Assembly (NCBI GenBank): GCA_009792885.1
Contig: WMCF01000088.1
Span: 194,405-258,404 of the forward strand
Origin: Eremophila alpestris peregrina
Lineage: Eukaryota; Chordata; Aves; Passeriformes; Alaudidae
DNA: 64,000 nucleotides
Reading direction: 5' to 3'
Position numbers and translations under genes: made by a program. Positions 1-14,700 of the stretch are shown here, piece after piece. Below the pieces are notes generated by a model that was not told the origin of the DNA, did no database searches, and saw only the letters and a program-made list of their open reading frames with translations. Numbering within the stretch: the stretch's first letter is position 1; each line of letters starts with the position of its first letter.

Positions 1-3000
1 GTTATGGAACAAGAAGTGGGCTGAAGAACTTTCCTGGCTAATGCTGGGAAAATAAACTGGAGTGTGCACTGAAATGAGAACACTACATCAGGCAAAAATA
101 TATTTCAAAAACATCCTTATGGGCAGGCTTGGTGTGGAAGAAGAAGGTTGCAAGAAATGCAAGGCAACTCTCAAAGGCCTGGCAGTAGAAGATTTAGCTG
201 TTGAAATTAAAGCTTGGTGTGGCACAGTAAATACTAAACAAAGCAGTACTTCAATGGAAGGCATGTGATGGTTTCAGCTGTGCAGGAAGAGCCCTGCAGT
301 GCTTGCAGTGTGCTAATGACTTCAGGTAGCCGAATGAGTGACATAATTTTCTGTTAGGAAGATGTGGAAATTCTGGTCATGCTGTTAAAAAACTCATGGT
401 TTTGGAGGTCTGCAGAGAGGGTACAAAAGTCTGGGAAAACACAGAAGTACCACTTTGATGTTGGCAGGAATGTGGCAGAACTCTGGCCACTGGGAGAGTT
501 TGACAAGTGTCCTCACCTAGACCTCAGCACCAAAGGCATTTCTGATTAATATTTGGATGGTTTCTCATTCTGCCTTTAAACAAACTTGGCTAAGTGGCAT
601 GAGGTGTGAAGGGAATGCTTGGGAAGCATTTCCCAATGAGCACTAGGAACACTTTTATGGCCTAACCAGCTGAGAATTTTGAGTGTTGAAAGAGAAGATG
701 CAAGCAAACTCTGACTAATGCAGTTTCCAAAACTGAGCGTTGCTTGTTTTGGGATGTGGATGTGTGCCTAAACCAAAAACTGGGCAGAAATGGGTGGATC
801 CCTGGCTAAATGAGGCAGTGTCCTCCCAAGATGGATTTGACTTGCACTTGAGCATCCAGCCTGCATTTCTGTGCTCTGTTCCTCCATCCTCCATGTTTTC
901 CTGTAAGTGAAGTCCTAATTCACTGTGTGCTACTTCAGGGTATGGAATTCTGAAAGGAGAGATGTTTGTCTTCAAATCATTTGAAAAGATGTTGGTTTTA
1001 ATCTCAGGCATAAAAATGTGCAAGTTTTAACAAAACCATCTATTTCTGGGTTGAGGAAGGTTGGATGTTTTGGGGTTTGGATATACTTGAACATAAAGGG
1101 CACAGCTCTAGTCTAAAACTTGAAGTGACTAGTTCTGACTTGAAAGTTTCACTGAATACATTGTAACAACTTTTGTTAATTGAAGGACTTAAGATCCTAT
1201 TTGATGCCAAGAAAAATGAGTGTCTGAGCTAATTGCTCATTAAAAATGTCTGACCTAGAACTGGGAAGTTGATTGCTTTGAGGTGTGCTTTCAGTAGGAA
1301 ATAGCCTGGGTGTGATCAGAGGAGAGGCGGATTTGCTCAATGGCATCTGCTTTGCCCTTCTGTGTGCCTGTGAGCCAGCTTGGCATGGGCTGTGGGTTTA
1401 TCCACCTAAACACTCCTGCAGATTCTCAGAGTTGAGCTGGAGACAAGGAAAGTGATCTGAAAGTGCCAAATCCGAGCTGTGTTCCTGTCTCAGATGTGGT
1501 GAGGAATGAGAAAGCCTCTTCATTTCTTATTGCCTCTACTCCTCGCTGGTTTATCACCTCCTTCCTGCACACTGCTTTTCTCTGCAAGAGCAGAGTTTCT
1601 TCTGTCATACAGTTTAATCCTCACTTTAGGCTTGCAAAAACACCGTGTGCCTTCTGGTTCTTCAACGCTTCACAAGCTCCTGTGCTCCTGGAGACAGTAT
1701 TTAGATTTTATTTGTGTGTTATGTGTTGCTGTACAAGAAATCAGAGGCTTTGGTAAACCATAATCACTAGGTGCACCACTGTGGCCATGTTCCTATTTTT
1801 AATACCTGGGAATTAGGTATGAGAGTGCTTGTTATCTTTGGCATGGGAAGAAATGCAAAGATATTAGCTGGGTCTCAGGGTTGCAGTTTCCTTTCCTTTC
1901 AGCTGTTGGAAGGTTTTTGTGAACGAGACTGGAATATTCAATTTGTATCCAGACTTCTGTCAAAGAAATAGCAAGATGCTATCTCCAACTGGCTTCCTCA
2001 AAAATAGATCTCTCAGAGCTGGGCTTTTCCTACCATGATGTCATTACTTGCAGTTTTTGGATGTAATTTGTGTCAGATTGATGTCTCTCTCCCAGAATGG
2101 CTGAGTTTACTGGAAGAGAGTTCCACAAAAGGAGTTTATTTGTGTGTTTGCTGGTGTAGCTGTTTGGGCAGTGTGTTAATACTGCCTGCAGTGAAGGGGT
2201 GATGCCTCTGTCCCACTGGTGATCCTTTGCAAACCATTGCCCCAGTCCAGCAGATGCTCTGCTCATACAGGGAATGTAAAGGAGTAATATTTCTTCCCTC
2301 CTGGTTTCTGCTTGTGCGTATCTTGTGACCTTTCCCTTCGCCAGCATCTGATTTAAATTTAATATTACTTTCTTTCCCTTTGCCCTCCTCTTTTGAGTAC
2401 TTCCTACGTCCCAAAATAACCTTTCTCTAATCCCACTGAATACCATGTTTAGTTGAGTCTGTCTCTTGTGTCTGCCTCTGCCAGCCCTTTCCAGTAGGCA
2501 GAAATGGAATACAGGAGGATCTGGCACGCTAAAAGCTGGGTCAGGTTTTTAAACTCATTCCCTCAGGTCAGATGGATTTCAGGCATCCCCACTTGGGTCT
2601 TCTAATTATGGAGCATTTATCAGCTAACATGCTGGGATGACAGGAGAGCAAGGAAAGGCTCTTGGTCTGCTTCACATGCAGAAAAATCCCTGGGCTCTGC
2701 TCTCCTATCGGACTCTTGTAGCTTCACATTTTTTCCCTTTTAAAACACACATTGCCTCAGAGTCAGATAGTTGAGATATGTCTGTTTTTATCAGTGCCAA
2801 AGTGCTGCAGTCTTCACACAAACCCATGAAATTGTGTTTGCTTCAGCTGACTACAATCAGAGGAAACAGCCTACTGCTTTGGGTTTGGTTTTTTTTTTAA
2901 TCAGTATTTGCATCTTGTTTCTCTCTGATTGCAAACTTGAAGTTCTTTCAACAGACTTGCCAGGAAAATAGTAGATACAACTTTATGTGCTCTCAGGAAA

Positions 3001-6000
3001 CAAGTCAATTTTTTGATGGTCTACAACCCCTACTTCTTAGCTGTGCAACTGTGCATTGTCCATTAGCTGTTTTCCTTAAAATGTCTGTTCTCCCATATGA
3101 AAAATGTGTGTGTTGATCTTGGTTTGCTTCCTTTGCTGCATGTGCTGCTGGGCTCTAAGAGGATTTACGCTGACAAATATGTCGAACCAACATCTGTTGA
3201 AAATGAAAGTGGGCTTTTGGGAGATGTTTTGTGATACCCAAAGGTCTCACTGCTCCATTGTCTCTTCCATATGAAATTGAAATCTGCCCTGATGTGAAAT
3301 GAGTGTGTTGGAACAGTGATGTGACCTAACCTTTACATGAACTGTGGAGGAATCCAGGGGCTCTGGGAAATAGTGTGGATACAAGAGATAATGTTGGTAT
3401 ATGTAGAGAATGTCACTGTTTTATTTATAGAGGGTTACACAGTGTTTTTAAGAATATTTGTGCATTCTTGTTTAATTACCCTGGGGGAAAAAAAAGTCAT
3501 TATTTGGTGAACTGGAGCAAGTGAAGAAAAGTTCTCTGTATGTACTGTAATGCTTTTGTATCACTGATGGAACAAGCACATCCTGTCAAACTTAGCAATA
3601 ATTTTTAGTCAAGAGGTAACCCAGAACATTCTGTCTAACCAATCTACAAATTTAGCATTAGAAAATAAAGATCAGTGGATTTGCAGTACTGTTACAAAAA
3701 TCAAGCCTAATTTTTTTAGGGGAGGCTGAGCCTGTTAGAACAGAAACAAGCTTTTTAGAGATCTGAATTATCTAGAGATGCTTCTGTGGGGTCTGCTACC
3801 TGTGCTGCTGGCTGCACAGGGCTCCTCTTTCAGCCTTCCCACTACAAAATCAATACAGTGCACCCAAAAAAAAGTCTTGCATGCTCTGTGAGTTACAGCA
3901 ATCAGGTATAAACCCCTTAGGAATAACCTTTCTAAGATTCCTTGCTTGCACCTCAGGAGCTGGTAGAAAACCTTAAGGGAATTGGGGTTTCATTGTAATT
4001 TCCTCTAACAGAATGTGATTCTCCAAGGGCTAAGCTTTTGCTGCTGGCCTATCCTGTTCTCTCACCACTTGTTGTCACCTTGCCATTTTTCAAACACAGC
4101 TGCTCCTGACCTTAAACTTACAGGTCGGCACAATTTCAGTGTTAAATACATTGTGTGACTGAAGATACAACTTATAATTGTATCTGCTGGCTGGGAGAGG
4201 CTGTTAGGGAAAAACGGAGCAGGCAAAGGAAGGAGCTGCCTTGTGCTGTTGGTGCATTCCAAGTGGCATTCTGTGATTTCCAGAATTCCAGTAAAACAGC
4301 TGTGTAGATCACTCTTGCTCTACCCCTAGACAAGGTGTGTGTAGCCCAGTAGCACATTTCAAACTGAATTAATTTGTTAGGACACAGATTCTGCAGGTAA
4401 TCCATTCCTGCTCAGACCCAGTTTGGAGGCAGTAATCCCGTCCCACCCCCACGCAAAAGCTGTCCAATCGTTTCTCAAACAATGCTGTTTTTTTAGCCCT
4501 AATCCCGGCTGAAGGGTGGTTCAGCGCCATCACTGAACTCTGGGCAAGTTCTCTTGACATGTCCTGGCTCTCTCTCGGGGAATTCCTCTTCCCAGGAGGG
4601 AGAGAGTTGAGGAATGACAGCAGCATGAGAGGGTAACTCCTATCCGCCAGCCAGGTAAGACCATCTCACAAATTTTTGAGCTGATTGTAGCAGTGAGATA
4701 TGGAGGACAATGCAGTTTTTAATTTTTTTTTCATTTATTTTTTGACAGCTCTCTTAAAATTGCTGGAAAAGTGTGATTTTTTAAAAAAACTTGTTCTCTG
4801 TGTGCTTTTTCTGCAAACCCAGTGTAGGACTTGGCTCCTCTCCTGGAGAGCCGCGGTTTCACCACCGTTGCTAGATTTTTGAAGTTTGATATTTGTGCTT
4901 GAAGGACAGAAAATCCAGTGCAGCATGGTGTAGTGGGAGCTGTTATCCATCCTCTGCAGCATCCAGCTGTACTAACAAGGAAAGTCTGGCTTTTTTTAAG
5001 GTGGTTTCTCTGGATTTAGATACTTTCCCTTACATCGGATTTGCTCAAGCAGCTTGTGGCATTCCCTTGGTGGATGCTACAAATGGAGAATTTCAGCCTG
5101 TATTTGAAGTGTTCTGGCTTTCCCTTGGGAATATAGTAGCCTGAGGGAGAGCTGTGGGCTATTTCCTGCAGCAGACTATCTCAATTAAGCAGATGCACAG
5201 TCCCTCTGCAGGAAGGTGGTACAGTTTGAGGGATTCCATGCAACTCTTTCCTACTGGATCTCTCCAAACACTTGTCTGAAGTGTTTGAAGGACCACAAAG
5301 AAGTGGTCTGGAGCTTAACATAAATGTATACCAGTGAGGGGCATGAAAAACCACAATTTTTACAGTAATTCCCTTGTATATGGTGATTTTTTTTTTTTTT
5401 ACAGGAGTTTCTCTCATGTGGTGAGTTTGAAACATGGCTTGTTTTATATATAAAATAAGAACAGTCACCCCTGGTGGCATCTCTTGTAGGGTCCCTCATG
5501 CAATATATTTTATATACTGCACTTCTGATCTTCTCCAGTGCTAATGATGACTCTGGGCCCTTCTCTTAGATTTCACATAAAATCTGTGCAGTTGGAGAGG
5601 GTGAAAAACCAGTGCCTTGCAGCTTGTAACCATTGCACAATGTCCAACAAAACAGTGCATTGTAAACATAATAAAACAGTCTATTAATTAATTGCTTTAT
5701 TAACTCTAATCAGTCTAAAGAGCTAAATTTAATTAAATCTGCTTGTGGTTGAGAACATTCCACTCATGGAAGGGTGCACTAAAGGTCATCTCCTGTTTTG
5801 AATCTTAATGTTTGCATGTAGAAGTTTGTTTTGTCTTTCATTTGCTTGAGGTCAGGTAGGGATGTGCCTCTAAGGATTTATCGCTATTAATTATTTGAAG
5901 TGGTTTTGTCTCTCTGCCTTTTTGTGAGAGAAATTAGAAATATAAGGCATGAGGAAAAACTTTGTCTATTAGACATATGTAGTTGTAGAAATTTAACACT

Positions 6001-8540
6001 TTTTAAAATGATAGTGCTGTGTAAAAGAAGATGGAGCCCTTTGTCCTGATACTTGAATGTTTCTGTTTTGAACTCCCACTTATTAAAGTACTTAACTCTA
6101 AATAGTAATTTTTAAAAAATACATTGAATTTTAGGTCAATCTTTTCCAGGGCAAAAGGCTCTTAAATGAGGAAAAAAGGAGAATATCTATTTTCAGATAC
6201 ATGGCTGAGAAATGCCACTGAGTGCAAATGAAATGTTTTTCACTATTAAAAAGTTGTCTTGGACTTATTTTCTTAAAGTGTGCTCAAACAGTATTGAGTG
6301 TCCACATTTCTGAGTGGCTTCTACAGCATTATCCCTTGTTTGGACATTTTTATATTAAATTTTGGAAGTAGGCTCTGGACATCTGCCTTACCATGAGAGT
6401 GTTCCAACACACTGATATTTCTCCTGCTGTCAATGAGCTGTGGGATTGAGGATCAAAACTTGAAATGAGAGCTTAGGAGAGATAAAATAAAAATCATTTT
6501 GACTCCCTAACAATTTAAATAGTGCTGATAGCAGCTGGTAATGTGGGGTCTGTGTAACCTGGTTTGATTATGCTGTCTGGTCACAGACTTGAAAAGAAAT
6601 GCTGTGTGGCACCTGAGGTGAGGCTGTGCTGAGAGACATGTGCTGGAACAGAGAAAAAGGAGTTCTGGGAATTGGACAGGTTACAAATCCTTCAGCAGTC
6701 ATTAGAAAAACTCATTTCACTTGCGTTTTTGACATTGAACTTCAGGAATTTCCAAGGACTGACACCGTGGGCATGGCAGGAAACCCTGCCTAGCAGCCAA
6801 AAGTCTCAGAGTCACCTTGGGAAGGACTACAGAGTTTTATAAATTTGATCCAGGGTTATGCTTATGTTATACCACTGTTATGTTACTGCTGAAAACCTTA
6901 GGTGGTTTTATTTCTCTGTGGGGTAAAACACTTTTCAGTGATGATTTCTTGGGTGTATTTTTAATATTTAAAAAAGAAACGATGGGGGGGGGCAGAGGGC
7001 AGGAAAACAGGCCACCCGGGGGAAAGGTGATGCTGGTGGGGAGCAAAGGAGCAGGTGATAAGGTCTGATGTAGCAGTGGTACAGCTTTGTCACCCCTGAA
7101 GGGTTTTGTCTGCTCCTGGACTCCACTCCTTGTTTCTCCCGCTTTCAATGACGTTCTTTAGGAAAGGCTTTGCTAACTTAAAGACTCTCAATAATGAAGT
7201 GTAAATGGTAGGTGTGATGGCTTTCTTTCAAAGACTCTGTGGCTCCTGCTCCTTGAGAATATTATGGAGTGCTTTGGTGCTTTGAAATTAACTCCAAAGT
7301 GGGGACTTTTTATTTTTTCCCCCTCATCCAGGAGAACTTGGATTCGGCGTCAGGGGGGCTATGTAATTCACACATACTGTGCTCCAGACAGGCAGTTTAT
7401 ATATGGAAACAACACACTTCTAGTACTCTCTTCAATGTGCTAAGCTTGACAGAATTCCATCTGAGATGCAGTAAGTGGCTGCTCTGGCTGGATTTGCCAG
7501 CTGATGAAGACTGGGGAAAAGAGGGAAAGTATGCCTTGGTAAATAAGGGAAATGTAGATAATTAGCATTACACATTGAATTGTTTCCTTCAAAATATTAT
7601 AGATGCTTTCAAAAGGGGTAATAAAGTAGTTATGTGATTTATTGTGACATTCTTCACTTTGCTTTTGCCTCAGTTGTACAACAGGAAAGAAGGCATGGGA
7701 TGCAGTGAGATGAAATATTCACCCCAATGCTGCCAAACCAGGGCAATTGTATAAATGGATTTAATTTCCAATTCTGTAGTGTTTCAAGGGTTTTTCTGTG
7801 AAGTGTGACCTGATTGTGCAGGGAACACCTTGGAAAGTACAGAAATTAGATTTTTTAAAAATCTAACATAATGGCTCTAGTTGATAATCCTCTATGCTTA
7901 GTTATTTATTTGATATGGCTTTTCTTGCACAATAGTTTTAAAACCAGTCCTATTTTTATAGTGCATGAAAATACTTAGGCAGAGTGGGAGTCAGCAATAA
8001 ATATTTTTATTCCCTAAAGTGGTGGCTCTTGGCCAACTTCTGTGCTCTTACTTATCGGCTGCTGGTCTTAATTCTGCCTGAATTCAAACTTTTTTTTTTT
8101 TTTAATCTCTGAGAAGCAGGAGTAATTATTTATGCATGATTCCTGCTCCTGAGTGTTGTTTCATTAATGAGATGCTGCAATTCTGTGGTTCTTGAAAGGA
8201 GTTCATTCAGGGGCCTGGCTGTGTCACTGCCCTGTGTGACACCCTGCAACTCAATCAATAGAGATGTTGGCTTCAAAGTGTTCTTGTTCTTTCTTAAGTT
8301 TTATTGAAGATTGAGTCCCTGGAAAGATTATATGGCTGGCAATGCTCTGTATGATACATATTTTTTCCCCATAAAATAAAAATTGAATCAAACTTTCAGC
8401 ACAAGGGTCTCTCTTAAATAAAAGATGTCCAAAGTGGGGGCTGGATCTGAGCACAGCCAGGAATTTTCACTGTGTTGGTTTATCTCCTCATCCTGCTTGG
8501 TTGCTTATGCTGTGAGATTATGCTGCATAAAAGTGAAATA
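1..8540. other. Gene-empty AT-rich stretch
   Basis: I see no exon, RNA gene or clear transposon here. The open frames are short, overlap on both strands and show no family motif or splice-site context. Visible details are a TAAT-rich patch at about 5681-5739, a G-run near 6986, and a 21-nt near-perfect palindrome at 7846-7866. It is either intergenic DNA upstream of LRRFIP1 or intron of a longer LRRFIP1 transcript that starts outside the window. Confidence 0.6.
7846..7866. repeat. 21-nt AT-rich palindrome
   Basis: Two 10-nt arms (TTAGATTTTT and AAAAATCTAA) are perfect reverse complements around a single central T. No gene is adjacent, so a terminator-like role has no support. It is probably chance in AT-rich DNA. 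Confidence 0.7.
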
Positions 8541-8715
8541 CCAAGACAAAAAAAGGAAAAAAAAGCCAAAAAACCCCTCCCCCCCCCCCCAAAAAAAAAC
8601 AACCAAAAACAAAACCCCCCCACAAACAAAAAACCCAACCAAAAAAAAAACCCCAAAAAACCCCAGACAAACAAACAGAAAAAATACCTCACCAAAGAAC
8701 CAACCCCACACACTT
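8541..8715. repeat. A/C-rich low-complexity tract
   Basis: The + strand is almost only A and C for about 150 bases, with long A-runs alternating with C-runs, including 11 C at about 8580-8590. The minus strand therefore has at least five runs of three or more G separated by T-rich loops. The open frame of about 175 codons across it is a compositional artefact that reads as Lys/Pro/Asn. Such tracts are prone to length errors in short-read assemblies. Confidence 0.9.
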
Positions 8716-11700
8716 TCAGCTTCCTAGAAGTTTGTCAGTCAGTGCTTATTTTAGAAATGGGCTTGTTCAGGGGCATGAGAGAAAATTATGGTAATGCTAC
8801 TGAATGCTTCAGTAGTCAGGTGTCAAAGCACTGTGCATTTGTTTTGCTTGGATGCCATTTAATGTTGCATTTAGAAGATAATGTTCTGCTTTCTCACCTT
8901 CATGCATCCCATGCTGGCATCAAGCTGTCTCCATTATGGAATGTTCCAAGCTCATCAAATCCTGAAGTTTCAGTCTTCTTTTTGGTTACCCTTAATTGAA
9001 GTGCAGAAAACAAGAGTGAAGTTTGTTTTGTTGTCTGGTGGGCTTTTTCTGCCACAGCTGGAAATTCCAGGGGAAAAGGTTATGGCTGGAATGGAAATGG
9101 AGAATGAACTTCCCTCACTTGGACATGGATTCAAACTGAGAGTAGAGTGATCCTGGCAGAGGACTCTGGGAAAATCTGTCAAATGCAGTGTTGTGCAACT
9201 GTAACACTTACTCAAAAGAGGAAAAAAGGGAAAATGAATTGATTGTGGGGGGGAGAAAGGGAGGAGAAAAAGAAGAGAGGTGCTCTTATACCTTAAAATA
9301 TCTTGGAAAGCAAATGTTGGTGTTGATTTTATCAGCTGCTTGGAAGTTGTGCAATAATTAAGGGAGGGGACATGATCCTGTGTGTTCATCCAGGGCACCA
9401 ATAAAGAATGAGAGCAGAACCCACTTTTGGTGCATCTCTATACCCCTTTCTTAATTCTCAAGCAGTTGTTTCCCTCACTTTTCCTGTTGTTGGAAAGGTG
9501 AAGCAATGCTGGCTCTGGAATGGTGTCACCCTAAGGTTCTGTCTTCTTCCCCTCCCTGCTGCTGACTCACATTTGCACCCAAATGGCAAAGTTAACCCCT
9601 TAGAAAAAGAAAAATACCAACTCTTCTGGGAATGCACAGTGCAGGAAAACTGCTGTCCTTTCCTTTTTTTTTTTTTCCCTTTGGAGTTTGGATTTTGTCT
9701 CAGCAGTGGAAATGTACTGAGCAGTTACCCAGGCTGAAGTAGGTCAGAGTGTGAACTGTCTCAGTCTCTCTAGTTCAGGTGTCACAGAGCTTTTCTGCTT
9801 GCTGGCTATCTTTCCATTCCATTCTGAAACAGATTAGAGGTCGCTGGCAGCTTTTTTTGGATTCAGCATCTTGGGTACTAGTGAAACCGTTGCAGGAAAT
9901 TCTTTTTTTTTTGGTTTCTTGCAGAAGACCTGTCTTTTCCTGCTTGGATTTGGCAAGGTAGGAAGCCAGAATTGAAGGATTATTGAGATGAATTCACAGG
10001 AAGGTTAACCTTGCTGTTGATAGTGCTTCACTATCTCCATGTCAGGATGGTTTTAATCTAGTGCTGGTCTCCAGCATCTGAAATCTATTATAAAGTGATT
10101 ACACTGGGTGGAATTGCACTTCAGAAACCACAGCCTGAGTTCAGCAGAAATTGCCCTGGACCTCCTTTCTGTAAGTATAAGCTCCCTGGTGCAACGGATG
10201 TTGTCTTAGGATACTTCTAGAAGACAAGGATGTATTTTAGAAGCAGTACTGATTTATTAGTAAAATCTAGAGAAAATGAGCTTTTGTGCTTGGCAGGTTT
10301 TCTCCTCCTCTAATACACCTTTCTTCCAGTGAAAATTTGAGAAGTTGTGTGTGTGTGTGTCCCTTAAGTTCAGCAAGTTCAAACTATATAATTTTAAATA
10401 TTTAATTCTGGAGAAGAGAATCAGTAGGACTTATGAATGAGGTGAAAGAACAGACAGGACAAGCCAAGAGATTCTTAATAGTTCTGGCTGCTTTTGTATG
10501 CAGTGCACCTTTCATCACTGCATTTGCACTGCAGTCACTTCCTCACATCCAAGGTTTTTGGCATCCTGGCTTTTCTCCTAATCTAGCTACAGAAGTATTA
10601 GACAATGATTGCTTAGCAATAATCTCAAAGAACTTTTTGAGAAGAAGAGCTGGAAAAGTATCCCAGTAAAGTTCAGGAGCAGAGCTATTCCTTCATCTGC
10701 TCCTCCCACCCTCACAGCGACCAAGTGGACGTGTGAAGTGTGTGCAAGCAAAGGGGGCAACAAATGGCAGCTCTGACTGGGCTGGGAATGATCATGTTTA
10801 CCTACTTCTGCTAAGAATTTGTGGTAAAACACTGAAAAAAAAACTCATGTAGAGAGCTTTGCATTCTGGCTGTAGCTGAGGTTTTGTCTCCTGCAGGAAG
10901 GCTGAAAGCTGAGCTCATTTCTTTTATGATATTATGTTGCCATCACTTGCCATCTGAAGCCAGAGCTTTGTCAAAAAAGACATCCAAGATGACAGCTGAG
11001 AGATGAAGAACTGGCACACCTAAAAGGGGAGGGACTTGTCACACTTGTTGCTGTTCAGATTCTGTGCAGGGCTCTCTGGAGATACTGCAGATGCAATATT
11101 AACGTTCCCATATGGGCTGTGAGAGTGAAGTCTGAGGGACAGGAAATCTGTGCGTGACAGCTACAATTGAACCAGCCTCTGCCGGAGATCTCCCTGTGCT
11201 CCCCCAGCCTGGCAGCTCCAAGTGCCCCCTATTTCTCCTCCTCAGAGGTGGCAGTGTCTGCTTTTTCCATTGTGACAGTTCCCCCTGATGCTTGCAGTCA
11301 TTCAGGCGTCACTCCTTACCTAAAAACCAGATTTCCTAATTGCTGCAAAATACCAGCCAAGGTCTGAGCCTAAAAATATCCCTGATTTTAAATTCATGAA
11401 GCACAGCATTCCAAACAGGTGTTGATGTAAAAAGGTTTATATGAAAGCTTAACAGAAGAGCATAAATTGTTTCCAACACTTCCTCAAAAGCCCATTTTGT
11501 ATCTCCAAGTGAATTTTGGAAGAATTGTTGCAGTCTCATAGTTGGATGCTAAAGCTTGTCCACAGAGATATTCATGTTTACCAGTTTCAGCTGCTCATTG
11601 TACTGAGTGAAGCAGTTCCATCATCCTGAGCAGTTTGGGATGACAGATGATCAAATGGATTCTTTAAAAAAAAAAAACCCAAACCACACACACACAAAAA

Positions 11701-14700
11701 AATCCCCTCAAAAATTACTCCGAGCTTTGATTTGTACTGGTAATTATAGCTAAAGACCTCTCTGAGTCTTACAATTAACTTTAATAACCTCATAAATATT
11801 CTCCAAATATAATTAAGGGAAATTACATGTTAGGGAAATAAAGATTAAGTGTCTGTGTTGGTGAGGACTAATAGGCCCTAGCAGAGCTGTGATTTACAAA
11901 CAAGACCTCAGAGAGAAAGTGGCATCTGTCTGGCAAGGATTTTGTTGGTACTTCTAGTTTGAGGAGATAGTATTGTTTATACACCTTGTGTATAAATTAA
12001 TAATTATATTGGATAATTTAGGACTGGTCAACACTAATATCACCAATCTCTGCTTGGACTTTTGAAGCTTTGAAAGGTAAGTTCAGCCTGAACCTGATCT
12101 ACTCCCCTTACCCTTTTCCCCATTGGATGGGAAGGGTGAGAGAATCTTCCCCAGAGTCGTTCCCAGGCAGGGAGGCACAAATAAGGAAGGGTTGTGTTAC
12201 ATGAGGGAGTTATGAGAGTTATTTGGAGTTGGTCGACAGCTGCAGCCCTGTGCTCTCGTGTGAATGGTTTCCTTTTTGTCACAGTGCTTATTTTAATGAA
12301 CTCCATCTGCACAGAGCTCAGTCCATCACAGAGAGCAGCCCATGATCCCTATGGATGCACTATGGATGCCATGAGTTGTCCGGTCTATCAGGTTGCACAT
12401 GAAAGCTGGATATGAAAGCGAGCTCATAATCTGCGAAATTTATTTCATAGTTAACTCCCTGGGGGGTTGTTGTCATTTGGTTTTAATTTTTTCTTATTTT
12501 TCCTCCCCTCAAAAGTCATGATGATAGTGGCTTACCATTTGGGATTTTCCTGCTGTGGAAAGTAATTTTCTTTCTGGAATCTCTGGTTTTACTCAGATAT
12601 TGGCGTAGAAACTCGATGTCCTGTCCTTCAAACTCTTGCCAAGACAAATATGACAAAGGAAATACAGAATGGGATTATTTTAAGGCAAATTCCATCTGAA
12701 ATCAAAGAACTTCTTTTAAAACAGAAATAAGGAAGCAGACTCAAAACTGAAATAAGAAAAGTAACTTAGATATGTTAATAAGACTTAATTTTTAGCCTCA
12801 GCTTTCTCAGGTAAAGTTGCTTCTGCCTGAATCTAAATATATGAAGGATGGCATCCAAAGCTTACTGGGAATATATGGTGCAGCATATTTTCCTTTTCCT
12901 CTGCCATACAGCTCACCACACCAAAAATAAGGCTGTATAAATATCTGAGCACATGGAAAAATACCTCTCCTGTTGCTAGCACATTAGAAATTAAAAGAAT
13001 TAGACCGTTTGAGGCACTAGGCGGGGACCTCTTGAATTAGTAACAATTCTCTGAACACAAACATCCAGGTTTTAGGCAGATTTCTGGAAATGAGCAAGGC
13101 AGTGCTGGCACCGAGATGACAGTTCCTAAGTAGTATTTCAGAGGAAGTGTTTGTCTGAGGGCTTGAACAATTTCCAGCAGCTGACATTTTGCAACCAAAA
13201 GTGTGCCAAATTAGGTAATTTACGTTGCTTTTTCGCTCTTTGTGTTCCACTCGCTTCTCCTTAGATCCCAGCACTGACACAGAGAATTCCTGACTGAATC
13301 TGGGACTGCCTGAAAGCATGAATTAGTCACCTTTAATTACCTTAAAATGACACTGTGGAAGGCAGTTAGTGCCTTAGGCTGTCGCTGGTGGGATCTGTAC
13401 ACCCTCACCTGCAGCTGTCAGGTCTGTATTGATAAGGAATTGCTGTTGCAATTGGATGCCTGTGATGACAATTAGGATGGAAGAGATGCAAAAAAGAAAT
13501 CCAGCTGTTGATCTGCTGGTGGAAGCTTCTTGCTGCCTCCTTTGGACACTTTCTAAGAACATTCTATCCTCCCTGTATTGTGGTGCCAAAATGGCAAACA
13601 GTAATCTCTGCACTCAGTAATCTCAGTCTCCCAGGCAGATTTGGGAGCACTCTCAGTGCTTTCTAATGAAAAGTTAATACCACCTAGTCCCCACAAATCC
13701 TGTGGAAGCAAGAAAGGGAGAGTATTTTACAGCTTCCTCTGATTGGCATAGCTAAGAAGGTGCTAAAATTCAAGATGCTGTTGCTACTGAGTCCTGTTCC
13801 TGAGGCATTTCTCCAGTTAAAGGTTAAACGTGATTTTGAGATCTTAATCATCAGAATGCAGGATGTTCATTCCTAGACTTTAGCCACAAACCTCTCGTGT
13901 TCAGCCAAGCTGTTTGTGTCTCGTGTGGCTGAGTCTCATTTCTGTTCAAAGGAAGTGAAGTTTAGATGGATGCTCTGGTTCTCCTGGTGGAAGCAAGAAT
14001 TCATTGCTGCTTTTTGCAGCATGTGTGGCTTTCATCCCTTCCAGCACTGAAGTTGGGAATAAAAACATTCTTTCAGGTGAAATCAAGTGTTCATGAAGAA
14101 TTTAGCCTGTATAGATTCTGCCCTGTGGGACTGAGCTTCCATTGCTCCCAGGGTTGTCGATGTGTAGACAGTGGAGGGGTGACTTTAGTTGGTTGTTTTC
14201 ATGAACTTGTCCTTTTTCTGTTTGTAATAAACACTCTGCTCAGGTGTATGAACAAACTGTCAGCTGGCATAAATAAAAACTAATGCTAAACAAGGGGTGA
14301 GAATGAAGGGATTGTGACTGGATTAACCAGGATTTTGCTGGAGAACTGGGTTAGAAATTCACTGTATCATGTGCCAACGTTCCCATCTGGTTGAATTTGC
14401 TGAAATGTTGAATTTTACAAATCGTAAAACAGTGATAGACCCTGTTTTACTAATGGTGTAGCTGATGGGTGTTTCAGATTTTTGTATAGGCTGTTGTTGA
14501 TGTTGGTTTAAGTTTAGATTTGGAAAAAATAAGACACTGATTTTAAATGCAGTGTTCTGTAAATAATTGTGTATTAACAAAGCTTAGTAACTTTTTACTT
14601 AAGACCACTTCATTCCTAAGTCCTCTGGAGCAGCATGAACAGTTTGAAACCTATGAACTACCTGCCAGTAAATTTGAAATCAAAAGCCTAAGGCTCAGAT

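Noticed and set aside
8472..8999. 175-codon Lys/Pro/Asn-rich open frame
   Set aside because: Produced by the A/C-rich low-complexity tract.
13374..13620. Opposed open frames of 79 and 63 codons
   Set aside because: Mutual shadows, with no family resemblance and no splice or promoter context.
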